Source: an uncultured Flavobacteriales bacterium
Lineage (GTDB): Bacteria > Bacteroidota > Bacteroidia > Flavobacteriales_D > Sanyastnellaceae
Reading direction: 5' to 3'
Length of the DNA stretch: 7,678 bases
NCBI GenBank assembly: GCA_937897625.1
Contig: CALCNZ010000394.1
Location: 1-7,678 of the forward strand
In this document: in pieces, positions 1 to 5,849 of the stretch
Layout of the letters: each line of letters starts with the position of its first letter
Numbering within the stretch: position 1 is the stretch's first letter
Translations under genes and position numbers: made by a program
Notes under the pieces: generated by a model
Seen by the model: the letters and a program-made list of their open reading frames with translations, nothing else
What the model was told of the DNA's origin: nothing
Database searches by the model: none

Positions 1-492
1 TTCATTCAATTGAACCACTGTACCATCACTCTTGTGCATTTCTATTTTTGCTCCCCAATCTTCCCAATAAAAATCAATATAATTATTAACAGATTTCCCC
101 GCATTGAATTGGGTGTAATCCTGCACATATTCGCAATTCGAGGCTCTTGCAGTTTTAATCTGAAAACCTTCTTCAATTCTTGTACCTACACAACGAACAG
201 AATCAATAGTAATATATTTCCCCCCAATTTTTTTCGATTTCCAATAAAATATTTCAATTCCATTTACAAATTCGCTCTTCTTTACCACAGTATTCGTTTC
301 ATCTAACTCTTCGCACAAACCAGTATAGAGCTCTCCTTTCGCCTTCCATTTCCCTTGTATTTCGATCATATCTGAACAATTACACTTCGGCTTCTCTGGT
401 TCAGCTTTCTTCTCAGCTTCTTGATTACCGCCACCGCAAGACATCAATAAAGCAGCACCAATGATTGGGCTGAATAAATGTTTTAAATTCAT
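1..492 (-). CDS. Putative lipoprotein, C-terminus beyond window (partial)
   Basis: An open frame of 164 codons starts with ATG at 492-490 and runs without a stop to the left edge, so the C-terminus is missing. The N-terminus is a lipoprotein signal peptide: Lys4, a short hydrophobic stretch (residues 6-17) and a lipobox L-L-M-S-C with the lipidated cysteine at residue 19, followed by GGG and an E/K/P-rich tether to about residue 36. The mature part has cysteines at 37, 39, 60, 101 and 120, and a segment (about 49-95) with a G-x-LYTG...F-x-N-G-x-E-x-F-Y rhythm. That rhythm loosely recalls the MORN-like repeats of YwqK-type proteins, but this is only a resemblance. It should sit in a membrane facing the periplasm or outside. 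A TAnnTTTG element lies about 47 bases upstream. The gene stands alone, with a 204-base gap to the next gene. The lipoprotein call is firm; the function is unknown. Confidence 0.8.
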   Translation of the reverse strand, partial: MNLKHLFSPIIGAALLMSCGGGNQEAEKKAEPEKPKCNCSDMIEIQGKWKAKGELYTGLCEELDETNTVVKKSEFVNGIEIFYWKSKKIGGKYITIDSVRCVGTRIEEGFQIKTARASNCEYVQDYTQFNAGKSVNNYIDFYWEDWGAKIEMHKSDGTVVQLNE

Positions 493-538
493 TTGATTAA
501 TAAGTTTAGTTAGACCTGGAATTATTCCTAGGCAAGGT

Positions 539-546
539 CAAAACTA
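539..546 (-). promoter_or_regulatory. Candidate Bacteroidota -7 element for the lipoprotein gene
   Basis: On the minus strand this reads TAGTTTTG, an exact match to the TAnnTTTG -7 consensus of Bacteroidota primary sigma factors. It ends 46 bases before the lipoprotein ATG, which would give a 5' leader of roughly 40 bases. I do not see a clear TTG/TTTG -33 element at the usual distance upstream, so the call rests on the -7 box and its position. Confidence 0.4.
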
Positions 547-628
547 AACACTCAAAAAGCGAAGTCATTCGTTCATTCCGAGCATTCAATGCACTTGATT
601 CACTTGAGAAGCTTACTTTCTCTAAAAC

Positions 629-674
629 AAAAAAAACCTCGCTACAAAGGCACCGTTGTGCCCTGCGCGAAGCC
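629..674 (-). terminator. Probable rho-independent terminator of the GHKL protein gene
   Basis: On the minus strand, 23 bases after the 697-1107 gene, GGCTTCGC (674-667) pairs with GCGAGGTT (642-635) through three G.T wobbles. An inner stem GGGCAC/GTGCCT closes a four-base AACG loop. The hairpin runs directly into a run of T (636-629). Hairpin plus T-tract in the right place and strand supports termination. The outer stem has wobbles and there is an internal loop, so strength is uncertain. Confidence 0.5.
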
Positions 675-696
675 TACATAAACTAATCATTAACTT

Positions 697-1107
697 TCAC
701 CTAATTCCAAACTCTAAGACAACCTCTGAACCATTCTTTTTGAAGGTGCACTTGTCGGCTAATTTCCGCATGAGATAAATCCCACGTCCTTCACGCTGCC
801 CCATGTTCATGGGATCCGTTGGATCTAGAACATTTTCAACGTCGAAACCTTGACCAGAATCCGTTATTATGAATTGCATGGCGTAAGTCTCTGTTAAATT
901 GCATTCAATATAAAATAGCCGTGGCCCATGATGCCGATGTCCGTATTGAATGGCATTACTTACAGCGGCCAACACGGCAACCTGAATGTCACAATGACGA
1001 GCATGCGTCACATCACAATCAAAGCAAAACTCCTGAACAAACTTTTCCGCCTCATTTAAGCTGCTCAATTCCGAAGGCAAGCTTATCTTTCTACACGTCT
1101 GAATCAT
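697..1107 (-). CDS. RsbW/SpoIIAB-like GHKL ATP-binding protein (putative anti-sigma factor)
   Basis: A 136-residue single-domain protein, the usual length for stand-alone HATPase_c_2 proteins of the RsbW/SpoIIAB type. Such proteins bind an alternative sigma factor and phosphorylate a STAS-domain antagonist in partner-switching. The N-box region is at residues 41-57 (…VSNAIQYGH, Mg-binding Asn51). The G1 box is D83-SGQGF, followed by a DPTDP motif (95-99) typical of the family, and the G2 box is G107-RGIYLMRKLAD. The general-base glutamate expected four residues before Asn51 is Ala47 here (codon GCC), so nucleotide binding looks intact while kinase activity is doubtful. No STAS partner or sigma factor is adjacent in this window. 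The minus-strand leader AGGAAAGGAAATTTTA before the ATG offers a weak purine-rich ribosome site. It is divergent from carB, with 290 bases between the starts. The family is confident; the anti-sigma role is inferred. Confidence 0.85.
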   Translation of the reverse strand: MIQTCRKISLPSELSSLNEAEKFVQEFCFDCDVTHARHCDIQVAVLAAVSNAIQYGHRHHGPRLFYIECNLTETYAMQFIITDSGQGFDVENVLDPTDPMNMGQREGRGIYLMRKLADKCTFKKNGSEVVLEFGIR

Positions 1108-1226
1108 TAAAATTTCCTTTCCTAATTATATGCAAATAACAAGCGGATTTTTAAATCACGTTCATTACAAATTAGTCTAATTATTCATCTTTGAAAAGCC
1201 GTTCAAATTGTTCAAGTGGGTGGGTG

Positions 1227-1282
1227 GGTGCTTCGCAAGTATCTTCCTTGCGCAGCACCTTTTGAAAAACCTTGCGAAGCAC
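1227..1282 (+). promoter_or_regulatory. Competing hairpins upstream of carB
   Basis: GGTGCTTCGCAAG (1227-1239) can pair with CTTGCGCAGCACC (1247-1259; 13 positions, one mismatch, 7-base loop). Alternatively, its 12-base core GTGCTTCGCAAG (1228-1239) pairs perfectly with CTTGCGAAGCAC (1271-1282). The two folds exclude each other. TTTT follows the first hairpin (1260-1263), too short for a convincing terminator. Each arm is also itself a mini-hairpin (TGC-ttc-GCA, TGC-gca-GCA, TGC-gaa-GCA). If carB transcription starts upstream of here, this could be a leader switch; otherwise it is a DNA-level repeat. Beyond this element and the weak promoter at 1310-1341, I see nothing definite in the 1108-1397 gap. 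Confidence 0.4.
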
Positions 1283-1309
1283 ATTGTCAACAACTGTTAA
1301 AATCTCTAC

Positions 1310-1341
1310 TTGCACCATAACCCATGTTGGATGTAATTTCG
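1310..1341 (+). promoter_or_regulatory. Weak candidate promoter for carB
   Basis: TTG at 1310-1312 and TAATTTCG at 1334-1341 (one mismatch to TAnnTTTG) are 21 bases apart, within the spacing tolerated by Bacteroidota promoters. Transcription would begin about 50 bases before the ATG. A small inverted repeat ACTTC/GAAGT (1367-1383) lies in that leader. Because the -7 box is imperfect, this is a suggestion only. Confidence 0.25.
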
Positions 1342-1397
1342 CAACCGTATTAGAAACACGCGCCTTACTTCACCCTACGAAGTGAGATAAAAAAAAA

Positions 1398-4214
1398 ATG
1401 CCTAAAGACAAAAGCATTAAGTCGGTCCTTATTATTGGTTCTGGACCCATTGTTATCGGACAAGCCTGTGAATTTGATTACTCTGGAAGCCAAGCTGCGC
1501 GCTCGTTGCGCGAGGAAGGCATTGAAGTAACCCTCATCAATAGCAACCCTGCAACCATTATGACCGACAAGGTCGTTGCAGACAATATTTACCTCCTTCC
1601 CCTCGAACCGGCAAGCATTGAATCTATTCTTCAAAAACACAAGATCGATGTTGTTCTGCCAACTATGGGCGGACAAACCGCGTTGAATCTCGCCATTCAG
1701 TGCGAAGAAAGCGGTCTGTGGGAACAATACGGTGTTCGCATGGTGGGAGTAGATACCAAAGCCATTGAGATTACCGAAAACCGCGAAGCATTTCGCGATT
1801 TAATGATAAAAATTGGCGTGCCCATGGCTCCGCAATTGACCGCAAAATCTTTCCTTGAAGGAAAAGAAATTGCACAACAATTCGGATTCCCGCTTTGTAT
1901 TCGTCCTTCCTATACACTCGGCGGTTCAGGCGCTAGCCTTGTATACAACCAAGCCGACTTCGACCGTTTGCTCACACGCGGACTTCACCTCTCTCCTATT
2001 CACGAAGTCATGATCGACAAAGCGTTAATGGGTTGGAAGGAATACGAACTCGAGTTGCTTCGCGATGCGAACGACAACGTGGTAATCATTTGTAGCATCG
2101 AGAATTTCGATCCAATTGGAATTCACACAGGAGACAGCATAACAGTGGCTCCGGCCATGACCTTAAGCGATACCACCTTCCAAAAGATGCGCGACATGGC
2201 GATTATGATGATGCGCGCCATAGGAAACTTCGCGGGTGGATGTAACGTTCAATTCGCGGTTTCACCGGATGCCAACGAAGACATTATTGCCATTGAAATT
2301 AATCCGCGTGTTTCGCGCTCTTCGGCTTTAGCATCGAAAGCAACTGGATATCCGATTGCGAAAATCGCTTCGAAACTTGCCATTGGTTATCACCTCGACG
2401 AACTTCAAAATCAGATTACGAAAAGCACTTCGGCATTATTCGAACCAACGTTGGATTATGTGATTGTGAAAATACCACGCTGGAATTTCGACAAATTCCC
2501 TGGATGCAATCGCGAGCTCGGTTTGCAAATGAAGAGTGTTGGTGAGGTAATGGGAATTGGAAGAACCTTCCAGGAAGCCCTTCAAAAAGCTTGTCAATCG
2601 TTAGAAATAAATCGAAACGGAATAGGTGCCGACGGGAAAGAACTTCGCGATCAGCAAGAAATATTAGACTCGTTAGAGCATCCGAGTTGGAATCGTATTT
2701 TCCACATTTACGACGCTATCAAATTGGGAATTCCTTTCAAGACGATTCAAGAAAAAACACGCATCGATTTGTGGTTCTTGAAACAGATTGAAGAATTACT
2801 TCAGTTGGAACGCGTGATTGAAAAACACACCCTGTCTTCCATTCCGAAAGAATTGTTGTTCGAAGCCAAGCAAAAAGGTTATGCCGACAGACAGATCGCT
2901 CACCTTTTGAAATGTTTGGAAAGCGAAGTATATACGAAGCGCGACGAGATGGGCATTCAGCGTGTGTACAAATTGGTAGACACTTGCGCGGCAGAGTTCG
3001 AAGCGAAGACACCGTATTACTACAGCACCTTTGAATACGAGAACGAAAGTGTTCGCTCCGAAAACAAAAAAGTAATTGTATTGGGAAGCGGACCGAACCG
3101 CATTGGTCAAGGTATTGAATTCGATTACTCGTGTGTGCACGGTGTGCTTGCGGCGAAGGAATGCGGGTACGAAACCATCATGATCAATTGTAATCCGGAA
3201 ACTGTTTCAACCGACTTCGATACCGCAGACAAATTGTATTTCGAGCCGGTTTTCTGGGAACACATTTACGACATCATTCGTCATGAAAACCCCGTGGGAG
3301 TAATTGTTCAGCTAGGCGGACAAACAGCATTGAAGTTGGCTGAAAAATTACAGCGCTACGGAATTAAAATATTAGGAACCTCTTTCGATGCCTTAGACTT
3401 GGCAGAAGATCGCGGTCGCTTTTCAAACTGTTTGAAAGAAAACAACATTCCTTATCCGAAATTCGGAGTGGTAGAAAATGCAGAGCAAGCCATTGAACTT
3501 TCCAAAGACCTTGGCTTCCCGTTGTTGGTTCGTCCGAGCTACGTATTAGGCGGACAAAAGATGAAGATTGTGATTAACGAACACGAGTTGGAGCAGCACG
3601 TTGTGAACATTCTTCGCGACATGCCCGATAATCAGATTCTGTTAGACCATTTCTTGGAAGGCGCTATTGAAGCGGAAGCCGATGCCATTTGCGACGGAAC
3701 AGATGTTTACATCATTGGCATTATGCAGCACATTGAACCTGCTGGAATTCACAGCGGTGACTCATACGGCGTTCTTCCTCCGTATAACTTGGGCGACCTT
3801 GTAATGACGCAGATTGAAGAGCACACGAAGAAGATTGCCGTTGCACTTGGAACGGTAGGATTGATTAACATTCAGTTCGCGATTAAAGACGACATCGTAT
3901 ACATCATTGAAGCGAATCCGCGTGCATCGCGCACGGTTCCTTTCATTGCGAAAGCCTACGACGAACCGTATGTTAACTACGCAACGAAAGTTATGTTGGG
4001 TGAATTGAAAGTGAAGGACATTAACTTCCAACCTAAACGCAACGGCTACGCCATCAAGATCCCTGTATTCAGCTACGAGAAATTCCCTGAAGTCAACAAG
4101 GAACTCGGTCCAGAAATGAAATCAACTGGCGAAGCCATTCGATTCATCAAAGACCTGAAGGATCCGTTTTTTAGGCAGATTTTTTCGGAGCGCAACTTAT
4201 ACCTTTCGAAATAA
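1398..4214 (+). CDS. carB: Carbamoyl-phosphate synthase large subunit lacking the MGS-like domain
   Basis: CarB makes carbamoyl phosphate from bicarbonate, two ATP and ammonia delivered from glutamine by CarA, feeding pyrimidine and arginine synthesis in the cytoplasm. The protein shows the internal duplication of the family. The first half opens with IGSGPIVIGQACEFDYSG (13-30), followed by an ATP-grasp domain with RPSYTLGGSG and metal ligands in E300-INPR. A helical oligomerisation linker follows (about 405-555). The second half opens with VLGSGPNRIGQGIEFDYS (about 561-578) and has a second ATP-grasp domain with RPSYVLGGQ and E838-ANPR. It ends at residue 938, right after KFPEVNKELGPEMKSTGEA. 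E. coli CarB is about 1073 residues, so the C-terminal MGS-like domain that binds UMP, IMP and ornithine is absent. The stop is clean and no MGS frame follows. The start is preceded by a nine-A run rather than a Shine-Dalgarno. carA is not in the window. Confidence 0.97.
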   Translation: MPKDKSIKSVLIIGSGPIVIGQACEFDYSGSQAARSLREEGIEVTLINSNPATIMTDKVVADNIYLLPLEPASIESILQKHKIDVVLPTMGGQTALNLAIQCEESGLWEQYGVRMVGVDTKAIEITENREAFRDLMIKIGVPMAPQLTAKSFLEGKEIAQQFGFPLCIRPSYTLGGSGASLVYNQADFDRLLTRGLHLSPIHEVMIDKALMGWKEYELELLRDANDNVVIICSIENFDPIGIHTGDSITVAPAMTLSDTTFQKMRDMAIMMMRAIGNFAGGCNVQFAVSPDANEDIIAIEINPRVSRSSALASKATGYPIAKIASKLAIGYHLDELQNQITKSTSALFEPTLDYVIVKIPRWNFDKFPGCNRELGLQMKSVGEVMGIGRTFQEALQKACQSLEINRNGIGADGKELRDQQEILDSLEHPSWNRIFHIYDAIKLGIPFKTIQEKTRIDLWFLKQIEELLQLERVIEKHTLSSIPKELLFEAKQKGYADRQIAHLLKCLESEVYTKRDEMGIQRVYKLVDTCAAEFEAKTPYYYSTFEYENESVRSENKKVIVLGSGPNRIGQGIEFDYSCVHGVLAAKECGYETIMINCNPETVSTDFDTADKLYFEPVFWEHIYDIIRHENPVGVIVQLGGQTALKLAEKLQRYGIKILGTSFDALDLAEDRGRFSNCLKENNIPYPKFGVVENAEQAIELSKDLGFPLLVRPSYVLGGQKMKIVINEHELEQHVVNILRDMPDNQILLDHFLEGAIEAEADAICDGTDVYIIGIMQHIEPAGIHSGDSYGVLPPYNLGDLVMTQIEEHTKKIAVALGTVGLINIQFAIKDDIVYIIEANPRASRTVPFIAKAYDEPYVNYATKVMLGELKVKDINFQPKRNGYAIKIPVFSYEKFPEVNKELGPEMKSTGEAIRFIKDLKDPFFRQIFSERNLYLSK

Positions 4215-4216
4215 TA

Positions 4217-4311
4217 CCGCGGAGCGGATGACGCAACGCAGTTGCGATGACACAACAAGTTGTGATGACCTTCTACGAAGGATGACAACTTCGTTGATGA
4301 CCGCATCGCGG
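4217..4311 (+). repeat. ATGA-linked mini-hairpin array, carB half
   Basis: This starts two bases after the carB stop codon. It has five GATGAC separators (4227, 4246, 4264, 4281, 4296), spaced 15-19 bases. Between them lie different perfect palindromes: CCGC-gga-GCGG, GCAAC-gca-GTTGC, ACAAC-aa-GTTGT, CTTC-tac-GAAG, AAC-ttc-GTT and CCGC-atc-GCGG. The G and C ending each separator extend the neighbouring stems by one pair, leaving ATGA as the only unpaired linker. There is no T-tract, so it does not look like a standard terminator. It would form the 3' untranslated end of the carB transcript. The family name, if any, is unknown to me. Confidence 0.85.
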
Positions 4312-4385
4312 AGCGTCATCGATTGAAAATCGTCATCACACAAAGAGTGTCATCGCAACTTCGTTGCGTCATCCTTCGAAGAAGG
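4307..4385 (-). repeat. ATGA-linked mini-hairpin array, AAA+ gene half
   Basis: This is the mirror-image array abutting the stop codon (4388-4386) of the minus-strand AAA+ gene. The separators read GTCATC on the plus strand (4315, 4332, 4349, 4368), that is GATGAC in the direction of that gene. The hairpins are CGC-gga-GCG, GATT-gaa-AATC, an imperfect ACAC-aaa-GAGT (one A.A mismatch), GCAAC-ttc-GTTGC and CTTC-gaa-GAAG. It overlaps the carB half by five bases at 4307-4311, where the two arrays meet. The GCAAC/GTTGC and CTTC/GAAG stems recur in the other arrays. Confidence 0.85.
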
Positions 4386-5846
4386 TTATAATCCTTTTAT
4401 GTAGTTATCAAACGAATCATTAAACGCCGTACCACCTGCAGTGCGGTGTTTAGACAATTTTTTGAATTCCACCAACGCCCACAACACGAATTCCATTAAG
4501 AACGGAACGTCAGCGGTTGCAACGTTTGGCTGATACTTGTTTAACAAGATCACAAGCGGTTCAACCGAAAGGAGCGCTTTCACATAGGTTTCTTCATTCG
4601 ACTCATCAATTAATTCGAAGGAGTCTGCATCGAAAAACCATTGAATAACTTCGTCGTATGGGGTTGATTGATCTTGCTTCTTCAGCTTTTCAATCTTCGG
4701 AAAGTAGTTCAAGAAAAGTGTTTTGGTCGCTTCACCAATCAAGTGATTCGCAACGAATGCCGTTCCCTCTTGCTCGCCTTCGTACACCAATTCAACCTTT
4801 CCAGTTATGGAAGGAACAACACCCATGAGGTCGCTGAAACGAACTGTGGTTTCTTTTTCATGATTCATTAATGCGCGACGTTCAGCAGTGCTAATTAAAT
4901 TTTCGAACGCTGTAATACTCATACGCGCACTCACGCCGCTCTTGTGATCAACGTATTCGCTTTGTCTGGCTTCGAAAGCAATTTGCTCGAGAATGTCTCT
5001 TGCCAATTCAGGAACGTGAACAACGCATAAGCGGTCTTCCAATTTCTCTGATTCTTGCTTCGTGATTTTCTTTGCGGTTTGAATATCTGCTGAATAATGA
5101 GTTAAAATCTGAGAGCCAATGCGGTCTTTCAGCGGGGTAACAATGCTTCCGCGATTGGTGTAGTCTTCCGGATTCGCGGTGAATACAAATTGCAAATCCA
5201 AAGGAAGTCTCAATTTAAATCCACGAATCTGCACATCTCCTTCTTCCAAAATATTAAAGAGCGCCACTTGAATACGCGCTTGCAAATCGGGCAATTCGTT
5301 AATCACGAAAAGACATCTGTTTGCTCTTGGAATCATTCCGAAGTGAATCACACGTTCATCGGCATAACTCAATTTCAAGTTGGAAGCTTTAATCGGATCA
5401 ATGTCACCAATTAAGTCGGCAATGGTCACATCGGGTGTCGCCAACTTTTCGAAAAAACGCTCCGAACGATGAAGCCATGTGATTGGTGTTTCGTCTCCTT
5501 TTTCTTCCATGAGATCACGCGCATATCTGCTAATCGGATGGAACGGATCGTCGTTCATTTCGCTTCCAGCTACAACAGGAATGTATTCGTCTAATAAGTT
5601 TATCATGAGACGCGCAATGCGTGTTTTCCCTTGTCCGCGTAGGCCCAAGAGGTTAATGTTGTGCTTCGACAAAATGGCGCGTTCCAATTGTGGAATCACG
5701 GTTTGCTCGTATCCGTGCATTCCAGGAAATGTATTTTTTCCTTCTTGAATGGAAACGATGAGGTTATCGCGCAATTCGCTTTTTATGCTTTTCGAAATAT
5801 ATCCCGACGCTTTCAAGGCGCCGAATGTTGTGATTGAAGTATTCAT
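4386..5846 (-). CDS. Magnesium-chelatase ChlI-like AAA+ ATPase
   Basis: A 486-residue AAA+ protein of the chelatase/MoxR-like group, which uses ATP hydrolysis to remodel a target together with a VWA-domain partner. The Walker A motif is G68-LRGQGKT. The Walker B region is CLFVINELPDL (178-188), with Asn183-Glu184 where most AAA+ proteins have Asp-Glu. TANPEDYTNRG (223-233) supplies the sensor-1 Asn225. TPLKDRIGSQI (237-247) holds the likely arginine finger. The roughly 240 C-terminal residues are helical in character and have no motif I recognise. It is the second gene of an operon: its ATG lies three bases after the stop of the VWA gene and in the same frame, so translation is probably coupled. 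Although ChlI-like, nothing nearby belongs to chlorophyll or cobalamin synthesis, so metal insertion is not implied; the target is unknown. Confidence 0.9.
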   Translation of the reverse strand: MNTSITTFGALKASGYISKSIKSELRDNLIVSIQEGKNTFPGMHGYEQTVIPQLERAILSKHNINLLGLRGQGKTRIARLMINLLDEYIPVVAGSEMNDDPFHPISRYARDLMEEKGDETPITWLHRSERFFEKLATPDVTIADLIGDIDPIKASNLKLSYADERVIHFGMIPRANRCLFVINELPDLQARIQVALFNILEEGDVQIRGFKLRLPLDLQFVFTANPEDYTNRGSIVTPLKDRIGSQILTHYSADIQTAKKITKQESEKLEDRLCVVHVPELARDILEQIAFEARQSEYVDHKSGVSARMSITAFENLISTAERRALMNHEKETTVRFSDLMGVVPSITGKVELVYEGEQEGTAFVANHLIGEATKTLFLNYFPKIEKLKKQDQSTPYDEVIQWFFDADSFELIDESNEETYVKALLSVEPLVILLNKYQPNVATADVPFLMEFVLWALVEFKKLSKHRTAGGTAFNDSFDNYIKGL

Positions 5847-5849
5847 TTA

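Noticed and set aside
10..306. Plus-strand ORF of 98 residues
   Set aside because: It lies antisense to the lipoprotein frame, which has a signal peptide and lipobox and is open to the window edge.
1217..1230. G-quadruplex from the TGGG repeats
   Set aside because: Only three runs of three G are present; a fourth run is lacking.
4073..4306. Minus-strand ORF of 77 residues, and related ORFs at 7128-7313 and 7156-7374 sharing a GHHNLLCHR stretch
   Set aside because: The shared residues are translations of the hairpin repeat; the rest is antisense to carB or recG. The unit length (13-19) does not keep a reading frame.
4217..4385. CRISPR-like array (regular short repeats with variable inserts)
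   Set aside because: The repeat is only six bases, the inserts are 7-13 bases and palindromic, and the orientation flips in the middle. None of this fits CRISPR repeats or spacers, and there are no cas genes.
4217..4385. Box C/D-like motif (GTGATGA) as a guide RNA
   Set aside because: It matches archaeal/eukaryotic box C only because of the ATGA linker; there is no box D pairing and these RNAs are not known in bacteria.
4215..4385. Separate MGS domain or frameshifted end of carB
   Set aside because: All frames after the stop are occupied by the hairpin array and give no MGS-like sequence.
4217..4385. Bidirectional rho-independent terminator
   Set aside because: Hairpins are present, but no T-tract follows any of them on either strand. 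A role in termination by another route is not excluded.
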